Positions 1 to 7,149 are shown, numbered from the stretch's first letter. The stretch is 17,319 nt of DNA from Clostridia bacterium (GCA_900757905.1 CAAEPN010000137.1:1-17319), one strand, 5' to 3'. Made by a program: numbers and translations. The notes: generated by a model not told the origin, from the letters alone.

Positions 1-99
<99 letters not shown>

Positions 100-101
100 C
101 A

Positions 102-130
102 AAAGGATGATTTTATCATCCTTTCTTCTG
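102..130 (+). terminator. Terminator after 5S rRNA
   Basis: A perfect 10-bp stem (AAAGGATGAT at 102-111 with ATCATCCTTT at 115-124) with a TTT loop is followed by a pyrimidine-rich CTTCTGTTTATT run. It would end or attenuate the rRNA transcript just before the tRNA gene. Confidence 0.75.
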
Positions 131-135
131 TTTAT

Positions 136-211
136 TCCTCCTTAGCTCAGTTGGTAGAGCATGCGGCTGTTAACCGCAGGGTCGTTGGTTCGAGCCCAAC
201 AGGGGGAGCCA
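136..211 (+). tRNA. tRNA-Asn (anticodon GTT)
   Basis: This is a 76-nt cloverleaf with a 7-bp acceptor stem (TCCTCCT with AGGGGGA, one T-G pair). The D arm contains AGCTCAGTTGGTAGAGC. The anticodon stem is TGCGG/CCGCA with loop CTGTTAA, so the anticodon is GTT. The T arm contains GGTTCGAGCC, and the 3' CCA is encoded at 209-211. It decodes AAC and AAU as asparagine. It is the last core gene before the AT-rich island. Confidence 0.97.
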
Positions 212-266
212 AAAGAGACAAACACTTTTTATAACATAGTTATAATGATGTTTGTCTCTTTTTCTA
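211..266 (+). terminator. Terminator after tRNA-Asn
   Basis: A 14-bp inverted repeat (AAAAGAGACAAACA at 211-224 with its complement at 249-262) ends in a T tract and encloses a 24-nt AT-rich loop. It starts at the last base of the tRNA, so it should release the rRNA-tRNA transcript. The AT-rich island begins immediately after it. Confidence 0.75.
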
Positions 267-450
267 TGCAAATTTAACATGATTGAGGATTATGAATTGG
301 AGGAGTTGCTGAGAGGAAGCAAAGCATAAGAGGATAATTTAATAAACAAAACATCATAATGGTAATGTTTTTAAATTTAATACTATAAATTACAAGCATA
401 TTTTGAGTAAAATCAAGATGTGCTTTTTCTATTTAGAAAGGAGAATGGAT

Positions 451-840
451 ATGAAATTAAACTATCAAACAAATTTAGAAAAGAAGGAGATAAATAAAAT
501 GATGAAATTGGATTTGTATGAATCAAGATTGTTTGGCAGAATTTGCTATGGATTTGTAAGAGATGAAAAGGGTTATGTTTATATTAGAGATGATGAAGCC
601 GAAGTAGTTAGAATGATTTATAGTATGGCTATTAACGGTCAAAGTTTGCAGAATATTCAGACGGAATTGTTTAATAGGGGAATCAAATCACCATCAGGAA
701 AAGATAAATGGACAAGAGATGTAATTGATAAGACTATAAACAATAAAAAGTATCTGGCTTACATTATTCCTTTCAAGGACTATTTTGTAGCAGGTGAAGA
801 AAAGTCTGCTCGATGCAGATATGACAGAAGTTTAGTGTAG
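451..840 (+). CDS. Stand-alone recombinase-domain protein (serine-recombinase accessory)
   Basis: This is a 129-aa protein with no resolvase catalytic domain. Residues about 25-115 match the middle 'Recombinase' domain of large serine recombinases: an xGFVRDEKGYVYI.DDEAEVVRMIY core, then SLQNIQTELFNRGIKSPSGKDKWTRDVI and INNKKYLAY. The recombinase at 1454-3016 has the same arrangement. I chose ATG 451 because AAAGGAG at 437-443 sits 7 nt upstream; the in-frame ATG at 445 is too close to that site. Without the catalytic serine it cannot recombine DNA alone. It may help DNA binding or be a leftover fragment. It stands alone and is codirectional with the recombinase. Confidence 0.72.
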   Translation: MKLNYQTNLEKKEINKMMKLDLYESRLFGRICYGFVRDEKGYVYIRDDEAEVVRMIYSMAINGQSLQNIQTELFNRGIKSPSGKDKWTRDVIDKTINNKKYLAYIIPFKDYFVAGEEKSARCRYDRSLV

Positions 841-898
841 TAGAAGTTTTGCTGATTTGCTGTATAATTTTATTATTAAAACGAAAGGAGAATTATAC

Positions 899-1141
899 AT
901 GAGCAAATCTACAATTCAAAATCAGCTTCGGTATAATATTGCAAAAGAACAGTATATGAAGCCACTATTAGAGAATGACATTATAACGGAGGAGGTGTAT
1001 AATGAAGTATTAGAAAATCTGTACGATGAATTTGAAGTTTGGAGATTTAACAGAATTCAGAATCCAGGTACTGAATTTAGAAAGAAGAAAAGGGAGACAA
1101 GAAACAATTTGTTAGCGCAGAATCAGGATATATTTCTTTAA
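899..1141 (+). CDS. Small SHOCT-like protein next to the recombinase
   Basis: This is an 80-aa hydrophilic protein. ATG 899 has AAAGGAG about 8 nt upstream. The N-terminal half (IQNQLRYNIAKEQYMKPLL, then NDIITEEVYNEVLENLYDEFE) resembles the short SHOCT-like helical proteins that often sit beside serine recombinases in Firmicutes mobile elements; this is pattern recognition only. The C-terminal tail (KKKRETRNNLLAQNQDIFL) runs in a different frame over the start of the KilA-N remnant, so the end of this gene may be the product of a fusion or frameshift. The function is unknown. A role in DNA binding or in control of the recombinase is inferred from position. Confidence 0.6.
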   Translation: MSKSTIQNQLRYNIAKEQYMKPLLENDIITEEVYNEVLENLYDEFEVWRFNRIQNPGTEFRKKKRETRNNLLAQNQDIFL

Positions 1142-1473
1142 CAGAATTAGCAAGAACTAAATCTCAAAAATCAACTGGCTACACTATTCAAATGTGGTTA
1201 AGAGATAGTGGCACAGTTGATTTTCTTGCTTTATGGGAGAATAAACACAATGAAAAATTTCTTCCCATTCCGGTGGAATTGGATACTTTAACTCCAAAAG
1301 TATGGATAAAGTCAACCAATTCTATCGGAATTGTTTCAAGACAGGGTAAGAATGGTGGCACATATGCACATAAGGAAATAGCTATGCATTTTATGTGTTG
1401 GTTGTCTGCGGAAATGGTGCTAAATATTATAGAGAAATACTTGGAGGTAATGGATGATGAGAAAGATAACTGA
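1081..1473 (+). pseudogene. KilA-N domain remnant without a start codon
   Basis: The frame is open from 1081 to the stop at 1473. It reads GYISLTELAR, MWLRDSGTVDFLALWE, then W-I-K-STNSIGIVSRQGKNGGTYAHKEIAMHFMCWLSAE. This is the order of conserved segments of a KilA-N DNA-binding domain, as found in phage and mobile-element proteins. No ATG or GTG with a ribosome binding site precedes the domain. The frame opens after a TAG at 1078-1080, and the first ATG (1192) lies inside the domain and has no ribosome site. The C-terminus stops soon after the domain and overlaps the recombinase start. I read it as a truncated remnant, or as a frameshifted fusion to the 899-1141 gene. Confidence 0.6.
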
Positions 1474-3016
1474 AATTCCGGCTACAATTTTCAAACAGAA
1501 AAAAGACATAAATAGGCAATATAGAGTTGCAGCATATTGTAGAGTTAGTACCGATAAAGAAGAACAAGAGAATAGTTTGGAAAATCAAATTACATATTAC
1601 AAAAATAAAATTGAGAATACTCCTAATTGGACCCTGATTGATATTTTTGCTGATTTCGGCATAAGTGGAATGAATGATAAAAACAGAATGGAATTCCAGA
1701 GAATGCTTGAGATGTGTAATAAAGGAAAAATTGATTTAATTATTACAAAGTCAATTTCACGGTTTGCAAGAAATACTGTTGATTGTCTAACGCATGTAAG
1801 AAAACTAAAGGCAAACAATATAGGTGTTGTTTTTGAAAAGGAAGGAATAAACACCCTTGATGCAGTAAGTGAAACATTTTTAACATGGTTCAGTGCTTTT
1901 GCGCAGGCAGAAAGCGAATCGCTTAGTCAAAATGTGACGAGAGGTAAAAGGATGGGGTATAAGGAAGGTAAATTTGCACTTCCGCCATTCTTATATGGAT
2001 ATGATAGAGGTGATGGGATAACACCTGTTATAATTCCCGAACAAGCTACTATAATCCGGAAGATGTTTCATATGTACTTAGATGGCGAGTCAATAAGAGG
2101 AATAAGGAAATGGCTCAATGAAAATAGAATAGAAACACCTAAAGGTGCAAAACAATGGGGTGAATCTGTAGTATTAGGGATATTGAAGAATGAAAAATAT
2201 AAGGGGGATGTACTTTTACAGAAAAGCTATACAGTAGATTATCTTACTAAGACAACCGCAAAGAACAAAGGTGAGGTTGCACAGTATTACATAGAGAACA
2301 ATCACGAAGGGATTGTATCACGAGAAGTATTCGATATGGTACAGAACGAAATTCAAAGACGAGCGAGTTTGTATAGCAGTAAAAATCCAAGTAAATACAG
2401 TTCAAAATATGCCTTAACCGGCAAAGTGATTTGCGGAGAATGCGGAGCAGCATATAGGAGGGTTACTTGGTCAAGGAATGGTAAAAAGACAATAGTGTGG
2501 AGATGTATTGAAAGATTAAATAATAGAACACGTAGATCATCAACTATTTTGGAAGAAAGCCTACATAATGCAGTGTTGAATGGTATAGGTTATGTTATGA
2601 GAAGCACTAATGATGTTAAAAAAACAGTAAAAAGAGAAATTGAGCTTGCTATTTTTAAGGATGATGAGTGTAATGAGCAAGGTATTAAACATAAGATACG
2701 AAAGCGTGAAAAAGAATTAAATATACTCAAAAAAATTTTAAAGGAATCCGAAGACAAAGAGTTCTATTCAGGGAAAATAAAATTTATAGAATCTCAGTTG
2801 ATAGAACTAAACGACAAACTTAAAAACACGACTTCTCCTAATAATACCATAATAAATAGAATGGAAAAATTCATTGATAGCACAGAGTTAGATATGAATG
2901 AGTGTTTTAATCAATTAATAAGGATTTTAATTGAGTCTGTAACAATTATCAGTGAAAACGAAGTTAAGATAAAATATGCTGGAGGAACAGAAATGGAAGT
3001 GGTTCTCAATGCATAA
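1454..3016 (+). CDS. Large serine recombinase (site-specific integrase/transposase)
   Basis: This 520-aa protein has the usual length and order for the family. The N-terminal resolvase domain (about 23-165) carries the catalytic-serine motif YCRVST (Ser32), SRFARN and AESESLSQN. The Recombinase domain spans about 175-300. A zinc-ribbon domain follows, with Cys327, Cys330 and Cys351, and then a charged coiled-coil region (about 400-470). Large serine recombinases cut and rejoin attP and attB through a covalent serine-DNA link to insert or excise mobile elements. The start has GGAGG at 1443-1447, 6 nt before ATG 1454; ATG 1457 is an equally good choice. The position expected for the fourth zinc ligand reads Arg360 (codon CGT, one base from TGT). 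The gene is AT-rich like the island around it and very probably moved it. Confidence 0.93.
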   Translation: MMRKITEIPATIFKQKKDINRQYRVAAYCRVSTDKEEQENSLENQITYYKNKIENTPNWTLIDIFADFGISGMNDKNRMEFQRMLEMCNKGKIDLIITKSISRFARNTVDCLTHVRKLKANNIGVVFEKEGINTLDAVSETFLTWFSAFAQAESESLSQNVTRGKRMGYKEGKFALPPFLYGYDRGDGITPVIIPEQATIIRKMFHMYLDGESIRGIRKWLNENRIETPKGAKQWGESVVLGILKNEKYKGDVLLQKSYTVDYLTKTTAKNKGEVAQYYIENNHEGIVSREVFDMVQNEIQRRASLYSSKNPSKYSSKYALTGKVICGECGAAYRRVTWSRNGKKTIVWRCIERLNNRTRRSSTILEESLHNAVLNGIGYVMRSTNDVKKTVKREIELAIFKDDECNEQGIKHKIRKREKELNILKKILKESEDKEFYSGKIKFIESQLIELNDKLKNTTSPNNTIINRMEKFIDSTELDMNECFNQLIRILIESVTIISENEVKIKYAGGTEMEVVLNA

Positions 3017-3056
3017 AGCACACCAATCTGTCAATCTTTCAATGTTAAATTAAAAC

Positions 3057-3072
3057 GTCAATAAATATTGAC
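3057..3072. promoter_or_regulatory. Palindromic operator candidate over the -35 box
   Basis: GTCAATA-AA-TATTGAC has 7-bp perfect arms around a 2-nt centre. It overlaps the TTGACA -35 box of the promoter at 3068-3096 by five bases. TCAAT also occurs twice just upstream (3031-3035 and 3039-3043). The geometry suits a dimeric repressor that blocks RNA polymerase. The predicted winged-helix protein encoded directly downstream is the obvious candidate, but that link is inference. Confidence 0.45.
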
Positions 3073-3096
3073 AAATATGTTTGAATATGGTATAAT
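3068..3096 (+). promoter_or_regulatory. Consensus vegetative promoter of the four-gene cassette
   Basis: TTGACA at 3068-3073, a 17-bp spacer, then TATAAT at 3091-3096. Both hexamers match the sigma-A consensus exactly. The GGAGGT ribosome site at 3111-3116 is followed 6 nt later by ATG 3123. It would drive the 3123-6788 genes, whose close spacing suggests one operon. Confidence 0.85.
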
Positions 3097-3122
3097 AAAA
3101 GAAAAAACAGGGAGGTTATATC

Positions 3123-3716
3123 ATGGCTGACTTACAGGTAAAAATAACGATAGGTGCAATGGATGTGTTTCTTCAGGGAGAAGGCGAACTGGTGTATAAG
3201 ATTCTTTCTGATTTAAGAGAAAACGGAATCGGGAAATTGAGTGATGGTGGTTTTAGCCAAAACAAAGAAGCAAGTGCAATGCAGCAAGAAACAGATAAAA
3301 TTGAGATGGACGAGCTTAAAGAAACAAGTTCTGCTAGTGCAATGCCTTCAAAAACACGTAAAAAAAGCAACCAATCCACAGGGCAACTTTTAAAAGATTT
3401 AGATTTATCAGGCAGAAACAGGGCTGATTGTAGCTTGAAAGATTTTATTGCAGAGAAAAATCCGACAAGTAATGTGCAAAAAACAGCAGCATTTGTTTAT
3501 TACCTTGAAAAAATACTAAAATTAGATGAAATTACTATAGATCATGTTTTCACTTGCTATAAAACGATGGGTTATCGTATGCCTAATAATTTGCAACAGA
3601 ATTTAACGGATACATGTAGTTCGCGTTACGGATATATAAGTAGAAAAGATGGTAAATTTTCAATGACTGTTGTAGGAAGCAACTATATTGAGTTTGATAT
3701 TGGTAAGGAAGATTAA
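3123..3716 (+). CDS. Hypothetical protein with C-terminal winged-helix-like domain
   Basis: This is a 197-aa protein, and I do not recognise a named family. The N-terminus (1-40, VKITIGAMDVFLQGEGELVYKILSDL) looks like a small beta-rich module. A polar Ser/Lys/Glu linker follows (about 45-90, containing KTRKKSNQ). The C-terminal domain (about 100-195) has a helix-helix-helix-wing pattern: KTAAFVYYLEKI, then EITIDHVFTCYKTMGYRMPNNLQQNL, then YGYISRKDGKFSMTVVGSNYIEF. A similar domain occurs at the N-terminus of the next gene. The spacing of the promoter and of GGAGGT to ATG 3123 makes the start firm. As first gene of the cassette behind a palindrome-covered promoter, it may be a sensor or autoregulator (inference). 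Confidence 0.75.
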   Translation: MADLQVKITIGAMDVFLQGEGELVYKILSDLRENGIGKLSDGGFSQNKEASAMQQETDKIEMDELKETSSASAMPSKTRKKSNQSTGQLLKDLDLSGRNRADCSLKDFIAEKNPTSNVQKTAAFVYYLEKILKLDEITIDHVFTCYKTMGYRMPNNLQQNLTDTCSSRYGYISRKDGKFSMTVVGSNYIEFDIGKED

Positions 3717-3717
3717 T

Positions 3718-4470
3718 GTGTTTACTTTGATTGATGAACTTGTAAAATATATTCCAGAATTTGATGCATTATCTGCTGGAGAGTTAATTCCATATTTTGT
3801 TTATTTTTATAATCAAAATAATGGTCAAGAAGCAACACCTAAGTTGATACAAAAATGCTACGACGATCTATCATTACCATCGTATTCCAATATCTCAGCA
3901 TATTTGAGTAATAAATCGTCTGGGAAAAATGCTATCTTTATTAGAAAGAAGACGGGATATTCGTTAATCAGAGGACATAGAGAGAAGCTTGTTGAAAGCC
4001 TTCTTACGAAGATAGAAGTTGAGCCTACAAATGATTTAATAGACTTATCCATATTGGAAAATGCTCCATACTACGTTAAACGAATATCCCAGCAAATGAA
4101 TAGTTGTTACGATAATTGCCTATACGATGCTTGTTTGGTTATGATGAGAAAACTTTTTGAAACACTAATAATCGAGTGCTATGAAAGATATGGTAGTTCA
4201 TCAGAGATCACAGATTTAAATAATTGTTTTTATTACTTAAGTGATTTAATACCAAAATATTTGCAAAGTTCACATTGGAGAGTTAGTCGTAATTTTGACA
4301 AATATATAAAAAATGTAAAAAAATATGGCGATTTAAGTGCACATAACCGAAGATTTATTGCTAAAAAAACCGATATAGATTCTTTCAAGTTTGATATGCG
4401 CCAGTGCCTGCAAGAAATGTTGCTTATCATTGACTATTCAACCTGGAATAAAGAACAACATTGTGTGTAA
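3718..4470 (+). CDS. Winged-helix-like protein with DUF4145/HEPN-like C-terminus
   Basis: The protein is 251 aa from GTG 3718. The preceding stop is TAA 3714-3716 and an AAGGA site lies at 3705-3709, so translation is probably coupled to the upstream gene. Residues about 15-95 (ELIPYFVYFYNQ, EATPKLIQKCYDDLSLPSYSNISAYL, IFIRKKTGYSLIRGHREKL) align by eye with the C-terminal domain of the upstream protein. The C-terminal half is all-helical (CLYDACLVMMRKLFETLIIECY, then KKYGDLSAHNRRF). It resembles DUF4145-type HEPN-like domains with their conserved xGxxSAH end. The canonical HEPN R-x4-6-H is not clear here, so nuclease activity is doubtful. It may be the partner or regulator of a toxin encoded downstream. 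Confidence 0.72.
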   Translation: MFTLIDELVKYIPEFDALSAGELIPYFVYFYNQNNGQEATPKLIQKCYDDLSLPSYSNISAYLSNKSSGKNAIFIRKKTGYSLIRGHREKLVESLLTKIEVEPTNDLIDLSILENAPYYVKRISQQMNSCYDNCLYDACLVMMRKLFETLIIECYERYGSSSEITDLNNCFYYLSDLIPKYLQSSHWRVSRNFDKYIKNVKKYGDLSAHNRRFIAKKTDIDSFKFDMRQCLQEMLLIIDYSTWNKEQHCV

Positions 4471-4572
4471 TAATTTACATCTGTTTTTGCAAAAAAAGAT
4501 AAAGCAAGAAAATGGTTGGGGTTTAAATACACATAAATATATGAATATGTGTCTAGTACAACGGAGGAATTG

Positions 4573-5863
4573 ATGAGATATTGTTGCGATAAATGTTTTT
4601 ATAATATAGATATAAAACGATATATAGAAAATCAAAACAATTTTGGACAGTGTGATTATTGTAATGAGAAAGATGTTCATATAATGGGTGTAGAAGAAAT
4701 AGGACGCTATTTTAGGGAATGCTTTGATAAAGCCTATGAATCTTTAGATACAGGAACTGGAGCTTTTTATGATAGTGAAGATAAGGAATATTACGGACCA
4801 AAGTGGGAAAGGGCTATTCGTTATTCTATATACGACATTTTAGAGGATGAAGAGGTTTTTGAAAATGGTGTTAATGAGGAACTAATAGAAGATATTATAA
4901 AATATTCTGGACCTGACTATAGGGAGATTAAACATGGAGCATTTGATCCATATGGAGATATATACGAAGAGTGTTTTGTGATAAAAAATGATTTGTATGG
5001 TGTATATGGTACTCAGGCATATATGTCTTGGGAACATTTTAAATTTAATGTGAAACACTACAATAGATTTTTTGATGTTAACGGGTATCTTAACAATAGG
5101 GATATGCGAAAAGATTTGCTTGAAAACATCAAGTCATTAATTGTTGAGTATGAACACATTATTCCTACAGATACTATATTTTATAGAGCTAGAAGTGATA
5201 AAACCTTGGATTTTGACAGTTTAATAATTGATAAGGAATTATCACCTGCTCCACCGAGGCACGCACAAACAAATAGGATGAGTCCAGCCGGAATTTCATA
5301 TTTGTATTTAGCCTCGTCAAAAGATACCGCATGCAAGGAATGTAAATATAATGATGTTGATGTGTTTATTGCGGAGTATCAAAATAAGAATGAATTACAA
5401 ATAATTGATTTTTCGAAAAAATATTAAATTACCTACATTAAGTATCTTTAATGACGAATACGAGCATGATTTGAAATGGCATAATACATTTTTAAAAAGA
5501 TTTACGGATGAAATAAGTGCAGCTACGGACAATGAAAATAAAGATCATTCATATGAATATGTTGCGACACAACTTGTTGCAGAATATATTCGTCTATTAG
5601 GGTATGATGGAATAGGGTTTAATAGTAGTACAGGCACAGGAAAAAGTTATTGCTTTTTCTGCGGCCCTATTATAGAATACTGTAAATACGATTATGGCTT
5701 ATACGATGATATAGAGTACGATGATATATTACCACCTTTTAATGAATTTTTTAATATATCAGAAATATCATTATATCATGTTTCTGCCTCGGGAGAATTA
5801 AAACATTTAAACAAATCTAGATGTAATTTGAAAGATAAGGAAGGTTACGTGTATGATTCTTAA
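4573..5863 (+). pseudogene. HEPN/RES-NTD plus RES-domain toxin-like protein, one-base frameshift
   Basis: There are two overlapping frames: 4573-5427 (284 aa), continued by the frame that ends at 5863. The start is ATG 4573 with GGAGG 5 nt upstream. The N-terminus has a zinc-type CxxC...CDYC pattern (CCDKCFYNIDIKRYI, then GQCDYCNE), as in HEPN/RES N-terminal domains. The RES domain follows: FYRAR and RMSPAGISYLYLAS...ACKEC in the first frame, EYVATQLVAEYIR and YDGIGFNSS in the second. RES toxins degrade NAD+ using conserved Arg, Glu and Ser. Here Arg and Glu lie before the break and Ser after it. The break is at the A6 run 5416-5421; removing one A restores FSKNIKLPTLSIF. It could be a real mutation, a sequencing error or a recoding site. 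Confidence 0.78.
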
Positions 5864-6788
5864 TAAACATTTTGTTTTTGACCAACACAAAGGATTACAG
5901 TGTACAAATATGGATGATGTGAATACATATGTAACAGAAAAAATAAATATTTTCTGTGATTACAATAATTACATTGACAAAAGCAAAAAACTTAATTTAT
6001 TACAAGAAATTATTGATATGTACAATGAAGATATTTTAAATAAAGATGTAGATATTACAGGTATACAGCATGTGAAGTATCACGATAAAATAGATCAAAA
6101 CCAGATGTATATGTATTATGATTTTATAATAATATTAGGAAGTATAATATGTCACGTATTTGATTATGACAAGAATGCTTTGAAATGTGTTGAGGATGGT
6201 GTCAATGGGCCTATTGACATGGCAAAAATGGTTGAAATGGCTTACAAGGAATTTCATGATGCAAAAGTAAACAATACGGTTGCTTGTGGCGCAACATTAA
6301 TGTTTGTTACCATTTTTGAATCAGAGTTAAAGAGAAAATTTAAGACGAGATTCCTTCATAAAAAAGCTAATGAGATAGAACGACTTATTTCAAACGGAAC
6401 GATAACATTGACAACCGAACAAAGAGATCTGCTGGATATGATTGAGGATAAGCCTAATCATAAAACATTCAATAATGTATATGCAACAACGCAAGCAGCA
6501 TACGAGTTGTTTAATTTTGCAAGAGTTTTAGATAATCCTACTGAACAAAAAAGTTTACTTTTAAATCAAACTACATTAAATCAGTTATTAGGATATTCAT
6601 TCTTTAGAAACGAAGTTGAACCTGCGTTTTTACAGGTAGCTGAATATTTATTTAAAACAACAAATTTGAATTTGAGAAATGATATGGCACATGGAGGATT
6701 TGGATATAAAAATTATTTTCATTTATCAGCCACAGGTGTTTTGTTTTTTATGTGTACGTTTGTGTTTAATGATGATTGTTGGATATGA
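5853..6788 (+). CDS. DUF4209/HEPN-like protein with R-N-x3-H-G motif
   Basis: This is a 311-aa, mostly helical protein. ATG 5853 overlaps the end of the RES gene by 11 nt and has AAGGAAGG at 5837-5844, so the two are probably translationally coupled. Near the C-terminus is LRNDMAHGGFG: Arg275, Asn276, His280, Gly281. The R-N-x3-H-G signature is typical of DUF4209 and matches the catalytic R-x4-H of HEPN ribonucleases. The rest (DMAKMVEMAYKEFHDAKVNNTVACGATLMFVTIFESELKRKF, then a region about 215-265) fits that family's helical layout. It is the last gene of the cassette. It could be an RNase effector or a partner of the RES protein. The family call is moderate and the activity is inferred. Confidence 0.72.
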   Translation: MILNKHFVFDQHKGLQCTNMDDVNTYVTEKINIFCDYNNYIDKSKKLNLLQEIIDMYNEDILNKDVDITGIQHVKYHDKIDQNQMYMYYDFIIILGSIICHVFDYDKNALKCVEDGVNGPIDMAKMVEMAYKEFHDAKVNNTVACGATLMFVTIFESELKRKFKTRFLHKKANEIERLISNGTITLTTEQRDLLDMIEDKPNHKTFNNVYATTQAAYELFNFARVLDNPTEQKSLLLNQTTLNQLLGYSFFRNEVEPAFLQVAEYLFKTTNLNLRNDMAHGGFGYKNYFHLSATGVLFFMCTFVFNDDCWI

Positions 6789-6968
6789 AAAAACTGAACG
6801 AGTTATATATAATTAAAGCTGGGAGTTTGTATAATTATTGGCATGTAATCATGAGTAATGCATAATATAACCAACAGAACCTGATACGCATTTCGGCGAA
6901 CGGACATTATCGATCTGTTTAATATCGCTAAAAAAACGATGCATCTTTATTGTTCTGCTTTTTTCAAC

Positions 6969-7149
6969 GAAATTTGCCGCTGCGCGTCAAGTGAAATGGC
7001 TGCGCCGTGAAATGCACCTATGGTGCGTGAAATATCCGCTTACGCGGATGTTAAAAGGCAAATTTCATTTCACAGAGAGCGCAGCTCACTATTTCACAAT
7101 TTGCGTCAAGCAAATTATTTCACATCGAGCGGTACGCGAGATATTTCAC
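6969..7149. repeat. Modular GTGAAAT/ATTTCAC box array with palindromic spacers
   Basis: Three GTGAAAT boxes (6991, 7007, 7027) and a degenerate GTTAAAA (7050) are followed by four inverted boxes ATTTCAC (7067, 7091, 7117, 7143). Box-to-box steps are 16, 20 and 23, then 24, 26 and 26 nt. Each spacer between boxes is a small palindrome: GGC-TGC-GCC, GCACC-TAT-GGTGC, ATCCGC-TTAC-GCGGAT, GAGC-GCA-GCTC, AATTTGC-GTCAA-GCAAATT, and an imperfect ATCGAGCG/CGCGAGAT. The left half is bracketed by GAAATTTGCC (6969-6978) and its exact complement (7057-7066). It can fold into a many-armed structure on either strand. I know no formal name for this repeat. Confidence 0.7.

Noticed and set aside
211..262. Terminator stem after tRNA-Asn as an attachment site
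   Set aside because: No copy of the tRNA 3' end or of this stem was found near 6789-6960, and large serine recombinases do not need tRNA-type cores.
4529..4552. Hairpin ACACATA/TATGTGT before the RES gene as a regulatory element
   Set aside because: It has only 7 bp of AT-rich stem with a 10-nt loop, ends 10 nt before the ribosome site and has no pairing with it. Chance is likely.
6885..7010. Short open stretch (reading ...RRTDIIDLFNIAKKTMHLYCS...) as a protein fragment
   Set aside because: It has under 45 codons, a stop just before it, no start codon with a ribosome site and no recognisable family.
6969..7149. CRISPR array
   Set aside because: The boxes are only 7 nt, the spacers are palindromes of changing length, and half the boxes are inverted. 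No cas gene is present.
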